From Diphasiastrum complanatum (Eukaryota > Streptophyta > Lycopodiopsida > Lycopodiales > Lycopodiaceae): a stretch of 64,000 nucleotides of DNA. Positions within the stretch are counted from its first letter, which is position 1. Each line of letters begins with the position of its first letter. The notes under the pieces were generated by a model that saw only the letters and a list, made by a program, of their open reading frames with translations, ran no database searches and was not told the origin of the DNA. Positions 20,255-31,079 of the stretch are shown here, in pieces. The translations under genes were made by a program, and so were the position numbers. Location: contig CM055106.1 in NCBI GenBank assembly GCA_029204225.1, positions 16,036,969-16,100,968 on the forward strand, read 5' to 3'.

Positions 20255-21390
20255 CTCCCAGTAGCGGCAGCAGGATCAACAAGAACTTTCATGGAATGGG
20301 TAAGACAACATATATCCTTCTATCCTGCTGTATGAGGAAGTTGAGAGTGAGCATGCTGTCTTTTTCTGTCATTGTGCAATTCTGCTCATTCAATTTTTTG
20401 AATGTAGGGGTTGACATCAGTTCAGTGGGTTTTTGAACATATAGGCTTCTGCCCGCCTTTCAGTAAACCATTAAAACCATAGATATCATAGGTGTCTTTG
20501 CTCAGTCACGGATCTTTACACAGAGGTTATGTCTAACCTTGAAACTAGACGGAGCGATGTTCATCAGCCTCATCTATAGTGAGCTTTTATTTCTTATAGT
20601 TTGCTGAGGTGCTTTAAGGTAATTTGTTGGCTTGGAAAAGAGTTTAGAAAACGTAGCGTTGTGGTTGAGAATGGAGAACTAGGATAGACTTTTTACAGGG
20701 GGTTGTTTCACACTGAGGTCATTGATACATATGCTGAGAATAGAACATGAAGATGCTTTTTAAAGTTTCTGTTTCATGAAAGTCAATGATAGATAGAATG
20801 ATGGTGTGGAAAATAGATGTTTCTTTAAAAAAAAAAAACCGTCAAAAGAGATTTTTTCTATTTTTTACTTCTTGATATGACAAATGGATTCAACTACTTT
20901 ACTTCACTCCGGATTCGAACATATAGCTGCTAACTTAGTCATCTGAGTTTTGGTTTGAACCTATGAAATGGCAATTTGATGTTTGACTGGTTAAATTAAA
21001 GTAATTTGGTTTAGCTCTTCCTGCTGGTTAAATTAAACTTTATTGACAGTAGCATTATTTTAGTCAAAAGTCTACTCTTTACAGTTTACTCATTATTTGC
21101 TATGGCTTAAGTGGATTTTGTCCCGTTAGTAGAAGGAAAAATGTCCCAGTTTATGACATAATACTTTATGGTGAGATAGATGTTTATGGAAAAAAGATGT
21201 TACTTGCTCTTTTTCCATCTTTTATTCCAAAGTTGCTGATAGTGGTTAACTTATGGACTTTTGGAATAGTACTTGCCGTAGGCTGAACGATGGTTTGGAA
21301 ATAAGATGTTCATATATATAAAAAACCGTCAAAGGATATTTTTCTTCTACTTTTTACTTGTTAGTATGACGAATGGGTTAACTACTTCAC
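20255..21390. other. 3' flank of the TTC4-like gene
   Basis: Likely 3' UTR and downstream DNA. It contains two related stretches (about 20,815-20,930 and 21,295-21,390) sharing AAAACCGTCAAA...TTTTTACTT...ACTACTT, and a third relative at 30,540-30,810. Confidence 0.5.
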
Positions 21391-21439
21391 TGTAGGAAAA
21401 CAAGAGTCAAGGCACCAAGGTCTAGCTATTAATCAATCT
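21391..21439 (-). repeat. Truncated LTR end
   Basis: TGTAGGAAAACAAGAG..., identical in start to the 414-bp LTR at 63,270-63,683. It is cut after 49 bp where copia sequence begins. Confidence 0.7.
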
Positions 21440-22735
21440 GCACTCAAGTAAAATGTCGCCATCATGAAGTCTCTCCTGAGCAAAGTGATAATGGATCTCA
21501 ATGTGCTTCGTCCTTGCATGAAAAACAGGATTCTGTGCAATAGCAATAGCACTTTGACTATCACTCAAGATAAGAGTGGTTGAGGACTCGCCAAACTTCA
21601 TGTCAACAAGTAGTCTTCTCAGTCATAAACACTCTGTTGTGGATGAAAATATCGCTCTATATTCTATGTCACTAGAAGAAGTAGCAACAGTCGGCTGCTT
21701 TTTACTTGACCAAGAAATTGCATAATTTCCATAGAAAAAACAATGTCCACTTGTAGAGCATCTAGTGTCTTGATTTCCACCCCAATCCGAGTCACTAAAA
21801 CCAACCAAACATGCATCATCACAAGCAGGAAAAATCAGTCAATGACTTCTTGTTCCTTGAAGATATCGAAAGATCCTCAACGCTTTCCAATATGACGTCA
21901 TCGGGGCATGCATGAATTGACTCATGAGTGAGACACTGAAATGTCCGGTCTTGAATTACATAGGTAAATGAGACAGCCAATAGCTTGACAATATAAAGTA
22001 GTATCAAATGGTTCACCATCACCTTGACTACTTAATTTCAGGCCTGTCTCCACAGGTCTAGCAACCGGCTTGCAATCTTCCATCTTGAACCGCTTCAAAA
22101 TCTGCCCAATGTAGCGTTCTTGAGAGATGAAAATTCTAGCCCCTTCTTGTACAAATTCAAGACCAAGATAAAAGTGCAATAGGCCTAAATCTGAGGTTTC
22201 AAAAACCGTATCAAGATCAAGTATTAAGGCATCAATCTGCTGCTCATTACTTCCCGTAACAATAATATCATCAACATAAAACAAAATAATGATAATAAAA
22301 TCTGAAGTATGCTTGACATAAAGAGTAGACTCACTGGAATTCGTCGCTCATAGGTATCCATTATGAATAAGCCAGCATGCATTGTTCCCGAAACAATAAT
22401 CAAGAGAGATCTTTCAGGTTCCTTGACAAGACACTTATCTTCTTTGAACTCAACAATTAGTCCTTGCTTCAACGTAGTTGAAACCGAAATAAAACTCTTC
22501 TTGATTCCCGGAACATAAAGCAGATTCTTAATGTACTTTTTTCACCACTAGGCAGTTATTGTACCTTGCTTCCATTTTGCACTTTCAATAACTTAGTAAA
22601 TGCTTCTTTGCGAGAAGTCATATGACGAGTAGCACCACTATCAATCACCCATTCAATGCCACTTGCAAAACAGAACCTGAATTCCTCATAGATGTAAAAG
22701 TACTAGTAGAAGCAATATTAGAGATTTGACTACAC
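21440..22735 (-). mobile_element. Ty1/copia fragment with internal deletion
   Basis: On the minus strand: a retropepsin start (VIDSGATRHMTS, near 22,640), pre-integrase-like KEDKCLVKEPERSLLI (22,472-22,224), then directly RT MFYVDDIIVTGSNEQQIDAL (YVDD, 22,284). RNase H follows (FSDSDWGGNQDTRCSTSGHC, 21,800; KHIEIHYHFAQERLHDGD, 21,480). Integrase and the RT N-terminus are missing, and the RNase H C-terminus is cut at 21,440. Confidence 0.8.
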
Positions 22736-22966
22736 TAAACGGAGAAGTTATATGGCTCTTGGATTACTTTTACATTTTAGATGAAGCTCCCAATAACTAT
22801 ACCTTTTCCTTATTACTCCTAAAAAAGGAAGTCGGTCCAAGTCTAGATTTTTAAATGGTTTGTCCTTTGATGGAAAAGAAGTCATTCTGTTAAATAATTG
22901 GCTTACTCAAAATATGCATGCTAGCTTGGCTAATAAGGTTTTGAAGCAAGTCTGTGGTATCCCCAT
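22736..22966 (+). pseudogene. 5' part of a GIPMG/YIDD reverse transcriptase
   Basis: The frame reads GLSFDGKEVILLNNWLTQNM then LANKVLKQVCGIP up to the target site CCCAT (22,962-22,966). It continues after the gypsy insertion at 29,042 as GFSCSP. The pattern 'xxVxKQxxGIPMGxxCSP' is an RT motif block of neither the copia, gypsy nor L1 type. The upstream limit is unclear. Confidence 0.55.
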
Positions 22967-23417
22967 AGTTATGGACTCGGCTCATTACATTCGCCGCGTC
23001 CATTTACATTTACACATTTACTTTACTTTATGCATAAGCAGGTCTTGGGCCCTTTTTTATTCATTAGTGACATTTAGACTATATGGTTGGCCTTTGGCCT
23101 TATTATTCATTATTAGGCCATTTGGACATATTACTGGAGAGTGGGTGCCTTCTTGGAGGACGCACTATTTTCCCTCCCAGCTGGGCCCTAGCCACCGGAA
23201 GCTTCCTTTTAGGGCTTCTTCTTGGCTATAAGTAGGGAAACTGTGTCATTTGTTATTCAGTTGATGATATTGATCTCTCTCTTTAGCCTCCTTAATCTCT
23301 CTCTTTCCTGCTTTCTAGGGTTAAATCTTGCTTATGTGCCGCTTTCATAGCTTAAGTCTTGCTTATGTGATGCTTTCATGTCTTAGCTCTAGATCAGCTG
23401 TGGCTCTATTTGTAACT
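22967..23417 (+). repeat. Gypsy 5' LTR
   Basis: 451 bp, AGTTATGGACTCGG to TTTGTAACT, directly followed by the PBS. It matches 28,605-29,041 with few substitutions and small indels. Confidence 0.9.
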
Positions 23418-23429
23418 TGGTATCAGAGC
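23418..23429 (+). promoter_or_regulatory. Primer-binding site (initiator Met tRNA type)
   Basis: TGGTATCAGAGC, the standard plant LTR-element PBS complementary to the 3' end of tRNA-iMet. It fixes the 5' LTR end. Confidence 0.9.
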
Positions 23430-24111
23430 ACTTTCCTGATTGCTGAATTTCAAATCTGCTTTTCTGATTGGGTGCCCATTTTCCTTGTTGATTTTTCTCT
23501 CTTTGCTGAGGGCTTTCGTCTCTTTGCTTCAGCAACATTCAGCACAGTTTGGAGGAAGACCAGCTCCTATCAAAGCATTTTCCTTGGCGGAGCTTTAGCA
23601 GATAGTTAGCGGAAGTACTTCTGCTAAATTTGGCGGCCGGAATTTTTTTTTTTTTTTTTGGGCAGATTATTTCCGGCGCCCAAGTTCCAACCCTCTATCA
23701 CCCATTTCCAGCTTGTTTGCAGTCCAGCGCCCAATTCCCTCATCTCTTTCATCCGGTCCTCCTCCCATTTTCAGCCCTCTCACTTTTGTTTGCAGGCTGT
23801 CTAGCCGCTTCATACTTGTCACTTTCGTCCGTTTTTGTCTCCGTTTGCAGCCATTTTTCACACCTTGTTTGCAGGCTATCCATCGCCCATCCTCAACCAA
23901 ATTTCACGAAATTTCGACTCCGTTCGATACTCCAATTTTTCACTTGCCTCCTGGCTATCCAGCGCATTTTTACAGCCTTCATTTTCACTTTTTTTCATTT
24001 GCTGATTGTTGTCCTTTCTTAGTTGTGATAATAGTGGTTTTAATAGACTAATTTGGGGTGACGACAAGAGTCCGCTCTCTCAAGTTTTTGTCTATTCCTT
24101 CCACTATCATT

Positions 24112-24960
24112 ATGGCACATTCACCTACCCCGAGTGAGACTACTCAAGAAACCTTATCCGATCAGTTTCGTCGCATGGATGAGACCCTTTATGGCCTCGT
24201 TCTTCGCTTCGATACCGTTATGACGGGCTTTGCTACTATGCAGTCACAGATTGATTCTTTACAGCCTCATGGTCCTGGTAAAGATCCTGTTTTTCTTTCA
24301 TTTGGGACTCCCCCTCCATTTGGATTTCCATCTTCCTCTGCTAGTCAGCCTGGTGGTGGACCGTTCATTCCACCTAACCCACCTCCTGGTTTCTTTTCAC
24401 GTCCCCCACTTCCTGAGCCACACTTTGCTCGAGACTTTCGTGATAGGGTACAGCTTGCTACCTATTCCGGTTCCTCTGACGGGAAGAATTGGTTTGCTAA
24501 GCTTGAGACATATTTTTCAGATCTACCCTAAGACTGATCCTCAGAAGATCCAGTTGGTTGCTTTACATTTATATGGACGCGCCGCCACGTGGTGGCGAGT
24601 TTATAGAGCTGATCTTGATCGGGAAGGGCTCCATGTCTGGCATACTTTTCGCCGTGGGCTCGACCGCCAACGTGATACATTCCGTAGTCTCACCCAGACC
24701 ATTGATCTTGCTTCTTATACAGATCAGTTTATGGAGCTTTCTTATCTTTTCATAGATCTTCAGCCCACTGAGCTTATTTCTCGTTACATTGCTGGGCTTC
24801 GTGGTGCTTTACGTTATGATGTTTCTTCCTTCCGTCCTCCCACACTTGTTGAGGCGATGTCTCTTGCCAGTACTTTACAACATAAGTACTCTGGACACCC
24901 TTCCTTCCCGCTTCTTCCGACCCCGTCCTTCTGCTTCATCTTTTCCCGCTACGTCCACCC
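24112..24960 (+). pseudogene. Gypsy gag, frameshifted
   Basis: The start ATG at 24,112 gives MAHSPTPSETTQETLSDQFR, then a Pro-rich region and DRVQLATYSGSSDGKNWFAK. The frame shifts near 24,520 and resumes in another frame ([40 protein letters not shown]). This is a gypsy capsid-type gag. Confidence 0.8.
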
Positions 24961-26171
24961 CTACACCTGCCCCTTCTGTTCCAGCTCTCTCCATTGTCCC
25001 TTCGTCTCCTCGTCCTCCGACTCCTCGACCTGCTTTTGTCCGACGTTACACGTCTGTAGAGTTCGCTAACCTTCAGCAGAAGCGTCTTTGCTTTCGCTGT
25101 AAGAGTCCTGATCATTTTGCCCGTGATTGCCGTCAGCCTCTGCCTACTACTACTGCTGTTTTTTACCATGAGGGCACTACTTCAGATGATTCCGATATCT
25201 ACATTCATATTTCTGATGAGCCTGACCTATCCTCTGAGCCTTCCACTGATTTACTTCCTGCTACTTGCCATGCTCAGCTTGCCTGTGCTACTTGGACAGG
25301 GCGTCCTGGTCCTCGCTCCATTCGGTTATGTGTACGTATTACAGGTCGTGAGTATATTGCTTTAGTTGATACTGGCAGCACTCATTCTTTTATTAGCAGT
25401 TATATCATTAGTCGGATCCGTGCTTCACCTGTTCCTGCTTCACAGCCTCTCACAGTTGAGGTTGCCAGTTCCCATTCTTTTCCTAGTTCTCAGATGTTTC
25501 AGCGTTTACCATACCGCATTGGAGATTTTTCTAGACAGGCAGATCTTTACATTATTCCTATGGAGCGTTATGATCTTATCCTTGGTGCTGATTGGTTTGC
25601 ATCTCTTGGAGCCATTACACTGGACTTGACACAGCAGACATTGACATTTTTACATGATGCAGTTACACACTCACTTGTTGGCATTGATTCTCAGGGAGAC
25701 TTCCAGTTGATTACTGGGAAGCAGTTTATTCGCAGCCTGCCGAAGGCTCATTGTGCAGCCTTATTATGTGTTCAGCGGGTGGTATCAGTTCCTCTAGTTT
25801 CTACTCCAGCAGCTGTTCCTCAGGTGATCTCTGACTTATTACATCAGTATGCTTTTGTCTTTTCAGAACCTACGACGCTACCACCATTATGTGACGTGAA
25901 CCATCATATTGACTTGCGTCCTGGTTCTGCTCCTCCTTCCCGTCCCCCTTATCGTATGTCTCGATTTGAACGTGATGAGCTTGAGCTCCATATTACTGCC
26001 TTGTTAGATCAGGGTCTCATTATTCCTAGTCACAGTCCTTTTGGTGCCCCTGTTCTCCTTGTTAGGAAGAAAGATGGTACCAAACACCTTTGTATTGATT
26101 ACCGTGCTTTAAATAAGTTGACTATTCGTAATCAGTACCCTATTCCACACATGGATGACCTCTTTGACTAG
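24961..26171 (+). CDS. Gypsy pol part 1: zinc knuckle, protease, RT fingers
   Basis: The frame carries [14 protein letters not shown] (C-x2-C-x4-H-x4-C, near 25,090), retropepsin [15 protein letters not shown] (D-T-G, near 25,365), ILGADWF, then [39 protein letters not shown]. It ends at an in-frame TAG (26,169-26,171) where the family has Gln before LSTSKIF. Beyond the stop the RT continues to MHPSDKHKT and then jumps past the YxDD segment. Confidence 0.85.
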
Positions 26172-26335
26172 CTCAGTACCTCTAAAATCTTTTCCAAGAT
26201 AGACCTTCGTTCTGGATATTACCAAATCAAGATGCACCCTTCTGACAAACATAAGACAATCAGTCTCTTGCTGAGCATGTTTTCCATCTTTCCTCTGTAT
26301 TTCAGTTACTTGTACATCACCAGTTATTTGCTAAG

Positions 26336-26937
26336 TTGTCTAAATGTTCTTTTGCTGTTTATGAGATCGAGTTTCTTGGTTTTCTTGTTTGTAATGGACA
26401 CATTCGTATGGACCCTCATAAGGTTCAAGCCATCCAAGATTGGCCTATACCAACTGATACTCATCATGTTCGTATGTTCCTTGGATTAGCCACTCACCTT
26501 CGTCGTCCAGTTCCTCATTTTGCCACTATTGCAGCTCCTCTTCATGCACTTTTGAAGAAGTCTAGTACTTTTCTTTGGACTTCTGATTGTCAGTCAGCGT
26601 TTGATACTCTTCGTCGTGCTGTTGTTGATGCTGCCGTTATGTGTTTACCACAGTTTGATCAGAAGTTTCTTGTTGAGACTGATGCTAGTAATGTTGGTTT
26701 GGGTGCTTTACTTCGCCAGTCACAATGTATTATTGCTTATGAGTCGCGTCGTCTTCGCTCTTATGAGCAACGTTATTCTGTGCATGAGAAAGAGCTTCTT
26801 GCTATTATCTATGCTCTTAAGAAGTGGCGTCATTATCTGTATCGAGTTCCATTTGACATTATTATTGATCACCAGTCTTTACATTATCTGTTTTCTCAAC
26901 GTGACCTTAGTGATCGTCAATTCGTTGGTTGCAGATT
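26336..26937 (+). CDS. Gypsy pol part 2: RT thumb and RNase H
   Basis: KCSFAVYEIEFLGFLVCNGH (RT thumb side), then RNase H: FLVETDASNVGLGALLRQSQ, YSVHEKELLAIIYALKKWRH, IIIDHQSLHYLF. A frameshift near 26,930 leads into the next open frame. The region before it lacks FGLxNAPATF and YxDD. Confidence 0.82.
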
Positions 26938-28557
26938 TTACAGTCTTTTAATTTTTCCATATGGTATCGTCCTGGTCGTGCTAACACTGCTGCTGATGCA
27001 TTATCTCGTCTTCCAGCTTTGTTCAATACACTCGTTTCTACTATTCCTCCATGGTTTGATGATCTACCTGCAGCATACCTTATATGTTCTGATTTTCGTG
27101 ATGTTTATAGTTCTGTCCCACCTGTTTCGTCCCGTCCTCATCAGGTTTACTCCATTGTTGACAATCGTCTTTATCGTTATGATTCTCTTTGTATTCCTAG
27201 TTCCTTGGGTATCCGTTCCCAATTGTTGTCGGATGCTCATTCCTCTCCTGTTGGGGGTCACTTTGGTTTTCAGAAGTCTTATGCTCATCTTAAAGACCAT
27301 TTCTATTGGCCCTCTCTTCGATCTGAGCTTGTTGTACTTATTCGTACCTGCCCTCTTTGTCTTCGTAATAAGTACTCCCGTGCTAAATCTGCTGGTTTGC
27401 TCCAGAGTTGGCCTATTCCTCATCGCCAGTGGACTGATATATCTATGGACTTTATCCTTGGCCTTTTCCATACCCAGCGTGGTCACGATTCATGTATGGT
27501 GGTAGTTGACAGGTTCTCGAAACAGACACATTTTATACCAGTTCGCAGTACTATCACAACAGAGCAGTGTGCACGTTTGTTTCTATCAGAGATTTTCCGC
27601 CTGCATGGATTTCCTCGTACTATCCTTTCTGATCGGGATAGTAAGTTTACATCTATATTTTGGACAGAGCTTATGCGTATATTGGATGTACAACTTTTTA
27701 TGGGTTCTGCTTATCATTCTACTTCTGATGGGCAGTCTGAGGTCCTTAACAGGATCCTTGAGGATTATTTACGCCATTTTGTTGCTTCTTCAGGGAAGGA
27801 TTGGGATCAGCATTTATGTTTAGCAGAGTATAGCTATAATAGCTCTGTTAGTACCAGCACAGGTGTCTCACCATTTTTATTATCTCATGGCTATGCTCTT
27901 TTACCTGGCATTCCTCTCCCTCCTGAGGATACACCTGTCACGCTTGCATCTTTTCTATCAGGTGCTCAAGAGCTTATTACCTGGGCCAGTTCTCATTTAC
28001 AGCATGTTCAGCAGCGTTATCAGACCTCAGTTGATCGTCACCGCCGCCATGTTGAGTTTCAGCTTGGAGATATGGTTTATCTACGCCTACGGTTTGCACG
28101 TCATCATTTTGTCCAGGGCCATGCTTCTACTGAGAAGCTTGCACCACGTTATTATGGGCCTTACCGCATTTTGGAGGTTCTTAGTCCAGTTACACATCGC
28201 TTACAACTTCCTGCTTCCACACGCGCCTGTGATGTATTCCATGTCAGTTTATTACGTGCTGCTATTGAGGATGACGCTCCTTGTGATGCTGAGTTTCCTA
28301 TTGCTCTAGAGTTATTTCCATTTTTACCTGCTGCTATATTACAGGTTCGTCTATACCATAGTCGACGCCGCCGACAGATTCAGTTTTTGGTCCAGTGGGA
28401 TGGTCGTCCTATTGAGGAGGCCACATGGGAGCCTATTGATGTCTTTTATCATACACCATCACTTGCGGATCAGGCTCGTGCTCTTGCTGCACTTGTTGAT
28501 TCCTCTACATCAGATGTTGTTCTAGCTGTTGATGCACCAGGGCTTGCTGCTACTTGA
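26929..28557 (+). CDS. Gypsy pol part 3: integrase and chromodomain
   Basis: A 542-aa open frame. RNase H end/linker WYRPGRANTAADALSRLP; integrase HHCC zinc site (H...H...CPLC); catalytic core starting WTDISMDFILGL, then LSDRDSKF and DGQSEVLNRILEDYL supplying the D-D-E residues; then GDMVYLRLR and a chromodomain-like QFLVQWDGRPIEEATWEP. The chromodomain places it among chromoviruses. It is unbroken despite the damage upstream. Confidence 0.88.
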   Translation: MQILQSFNFSIWYRPGRANTAADALSRLPALFNTLVSTIPPWFDDLPAAYLICSDFRDVYSSVPPVSSRPHQVYSIVDNRLYRYDSLCIPSSLGIRSQLLSDAHSSPVGGHFGFQKSYAHLKDHFYWPSLRSELVVLIRTCPLCLRNKYSRAKSAGLLQSWPIPHRQWTDISMDFILGLFHTQRGHDSCMVVVDRFSKQTHFIPVRSTITTEQCARLFLSEIFRLHGFPRTILSDRDSKFTSIFWTELMRILDVQLFMGSAYHSTSDGQSEVLNRILEDYLRHFVASSGKDWDQHLCLAEYSYNSSVSTSTGVSPFLLSHGYALLPGIPLPPEDTPVTLASFLSGAQELITWASSHLQHVQQRYQTSVDRHRRHVEFQLGDMVYLRLRFARHHFVQGHASTEKLAPRYYGPYRILEVLSPVTHRLQLPASTRACDVFHVSLLRAAIEDDAPCDAEFPIALELFPFLPAAILQVRLYHSRRRRQIQFLVQWDGRPIEEATWEPIDVFYHTPSLADQARALAALVDSSTSDVVLAVDAPGLAAT

Positions 28558-28604
28558 TCCAGTTTCTTTTCGGCAGTTGGGTCTTTTTCTTTTGTGCCAG
28601 GGAG

Positions 28605-29041
28605 AGTTATGGACTCGGCTCATTACATTCGCCGCGTCCATTTACATTTACTTTACTTTATCCATAAGCAGGCCTTGGGCCTTTTTTATTTATTAGTCAC
28701 ACTTAGACTATATGGTTGGCCTTTGGCCTTATTATACATTATTAGGCCATTTGGACATATTACTGGAGAGTGGGGGCCTTCTTGGAGGGCGCACTATTTT
28801 CCCTCCCAGTTGGGCCCTAGCCACCGGAAGCTTCCTTTTAGGGCTTCCTCTTGGCTATAAGTAGGGAAACTGTGTCATTTGTTATTCAGCTGATGATATT
28901 GATCTCTCTCTTTAGCCTCCTTAATCTCTCTCTTTCCTGCGTTCTAGGGTTAAGTCTTGCTTATGTGCCGCTTTCATAGCTTAAGTCTTGCTTATGTGAT
29001 GCTTTCATAGCTTAGCTCTAGATCAGCTACTATTCGTAACT
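28605..29041 (+). repeat. Gypsy 3' LTR
   Basis: 437 bp, AGTTATGGACTCGG to TTCGTAACT, followed by target duplication CCCAT (29,042-29,046). Confidence 0.9.
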
Positions 29042-29679
29042 CCCATGGGTTTTTCCTGCTCCCCCAGATGGTGCAATTTATATCTCTTTTACTTTGAAAT
29101 AGAATTTCTCATAGACTTGCTAGACTGAATTGTTGGGATATTCTTGATACTTTAAGATATCCTTTCAAGTACATTGATGACATATGTTTGGTTAATGTCC
29201 CAAATCCGCTTTTTTTGGTTGATAACAATGCTGTGACTTCTAACGATAACCCTTATTGGATTTACTCTACACATTTCGTGGAAATTAAATCTGAAACTTG
29301 CTGTTTTGTGAAATGCTATGATGGGGCTGTTACTACCTTTCTTAATATGGAGATTACTATGTCTTTGGTTAAGTTTGAGTCCTTTTTTATCACTAAATTT
29401 CACAAGAGGAGACATCTCCCTTTTGATGTTGCCCAGTACATTTGGAAAGAGTCTAACAGACCGTCTTCTTATATGTGTAAGGTCATTTTATCACAAATCT
29501 TTGATCTACTTTATACTTGTGATAATCCTATTGAGGCTTCCCAAAAAATGCAATCGGTTGTACATACCTTTGTCCGAAATGGGCTCATTGAGAAAAGACT
29601 TCTTCGTGGGATTGGAAATTTCTTGGAAGATCTTTTTCTAGGTACTAGATGTTGTGCGTTACTGCCCGTCATTGTCTAA
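29042..29679 (+). pseudogene. 3' part of the GIPMG/YIDD reverse transcriptase
   Basis: Continues the RT from 22,966: GFSCSPRWCNLYLFYFEIEF, a +/-1 frameshift near 29,115, then LARLNCWDILDTLRYPFKYI with DD (YIDD catalytic motif near 29,175). The open frame to 29,679 has NPYWIYSTHFVEIKSE, FLNMEITMSLVKFESFF, HKRRHLPFDVAQYIWKESNR and FVRNGLIEKRLLRGIGNFLE. It looks like an RT with its thumb region. The nearest class I can suggest is Penelope-like or a related GIPMG-type RT; I cannot assign it firmly. Confidence 0.55.
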
Positions 29680-30530
29680 GTAAGTTCTCCTTGTTTTTCA
29701 GATGTGCGACATGTATGGCCTATGCACTACTTGGTGTGGTTATCTTGTTTTGAGGGTTGGAAGGTGGCATGCTTGCGCACACGCACGCATGTGCGCACAC
29801 ACGCATGCACACATGGACCCACACACATACTCTGATGAAATTTGCAACCAAAACTGTAATTCTAACTTTATTTTCATTTTTTCTGTTATAGTCTCCAACA
29901 AAAGGAGATGCTAACAAAAAAGTGACTGACATTCGCGATTTCAGCGCTTTAGCTATTACTGCACTGCATTTTTGCTGTTTTGTATTTAATGGGTTTACTA
30001 CTCAGTGACTTTGAGGGATAATCAGAAGCTATGTTTAACTGTTTAGCTTATGACTTAAGCAGCTCGTTCTGCTAGTACTCTTTGTTTACTTCAGACTCAG
30101 TACGACATTAAGTCTGTGCTAAGTCGGCCAGTAGTTTTGGTTTGTACTCTAGCCATGGTACCTTGTATTTAGGGTACTGAGAGTAAATCTCTGTGCTATA
30201 GAATTGGAGTGGTTTCAGCTTTAGTTCATTTTTTATGCTACTTTGATTTTTTGGTCTTATGAGTCTCTGTACCTCGCTTTATCGCTCTTTGTTGTTGTTT
30301 GCTTGTTGAGGTTGGTAGTTTGGTTTAGTAAGTTCTGGTTGTCACTGGTTTTCGTATTGCTCTGTCTGCGTGTTGTGTCCTGGTCTTTTTTGTGTTTGCC
30401 GTCTTTTTTGTCCTGGTCTATCGCTAGTTTTTTTTAGTTTGTTTTGTATTTGGGTGCTGCGGGGGTCGTCTTTTTGGCTTTTATGGATGCACGACTCCCT
30501 CCTTGCTCTTCTGCTCTGCGTGTTGCTCCT
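29680..30530. other. Non-coding stretch with a CA/TG alternating tract
   Basis: 29,774-29,815 is a 42-bp perfectly alternating pyrimidine-purine run. 30,200-30,540 is T-rich. No gene seen. Confidence 0.5.
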
Positions 30531-30534
30531 CTCC

Positions 30535-30810
30535 CGGTTTATGACATAATATTTATGGTGAGATAGATGTTTTGGAAAGGTGTTGCTTGCTCTTTTTCCC
30601 TCTTTTATGGTATTGCCATGGTAACTATTTTCCAATTTGCTGATAGGTTTAACTTATGGATTTTTGGAATAGTACTTGTCGTAGGCTGAACAATGGTTTG
30701 GAGATACGATGTTCATATATAAAAAACCGTCCGAGAATATTTTTCTTTTGCTTTTTACTTGTCAGGACAAATGAGTTAACTACTTCACTCTGGAATCGAA
30801 CACATAATGT
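30535..30810 (+). repeat. Third, diverged copy of the TTC4-like 3' flank
   Basis: Matches 21,150-21,395 by eye (GGTTTATGACATAATATTTATG, GTAGGCTGAACAATGGTTTG, AAAAAACCGTC...TTTTTACTTGT...ACTACTTCAC). It continues into CTCTGGAATCGAACACATA, where copies 1 and 2 carry the LTR, so it shows the pre-insertion state. Confidence 0.7.
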
Positions 30811-31079
30811 TATAACTTTTTGAGCTGCCCCTAATTTTTCAACAGTTGTAGTAAACTTAGATGATTGGCGACATTACATTGGTGAGAGTCTACTTTCTAC
30901 TTGTTATCCTTCCTAAACTAGAGAAGAAAAAAATCTCCCAAATCATTACATGACATTTTTGGTTGAGATACATGGTTGTGGGTCAAAAAGACGTTTTTTA
31001 ATTTCTCACTTTCATGTTGTTTATGGGAAAAAAAGTAGGTTGAGTTCAACTGTCTTGTGGTTAAGGAAAAAGTTGGGTT

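Larger units (their letters stand above)
19172..21439 (+). repeat. Segmental duplication, copy 1
   Basis: Collinear and nearly identical to 61,048-63,318. Both copies start at TAGCATAGATGATAGG and end at ATCAATCT. Each contains a (GA)n tract, a GGTTCGAACC-bearing stretch (19,735-19,795), the last two TTC4-like exons, and the first 49 bp of an LTR (from 21,391). Copy 1 alone has about 20 bp near 20,650. Different elements lie outside both ends in the two copies. Confidence 0.9.
22967..29041 (+). mobile_element. Chromodomain Ty3/gypsy LTR retrotransposon with both LTRs and TSD
   Basis: A 6,075-bp element: LTRs 22,967-23,417 and 28,605-29,041, PBS TGGTATCAGAGC (23,418-23,429) directly after the 5' LTR, gag, protease, RT, RNase H, integrase and chromodomain. 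A purine-rich CCAGGGAG lies before the 3' LTR. It is flanked by the 5-bp duplication CCCAT (22,962-22,966 and 29,042-29,046). LTR ends are AGTTA...TAACT rather than TG...CA. Gag is frameshifted, a TAG lies at 26,169, and the RT palm around YxDD is deleted, so the copy cannot move by itself. Confidence 0.92.

Noticed and set aside
24230-25069. Long overlapping plus-strand frames in the gypsy gag region
   Set aside because: Only part of each carries gag motifs; the rest are shadow frames caused by the frameshift.
26601-26951. Leu/Val-rich membrane-like frames around 26.6-28.3 kb
   Set aside because: Shadows of RNase H and integrase coding in the correct frames; hydrophobicity comes from T-rich codons.
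29188-29679. 163-aa frame as a stand-alone host gene
   Set aside because: It continues an RT frame with YIDD just upstream and lacks its own start context.
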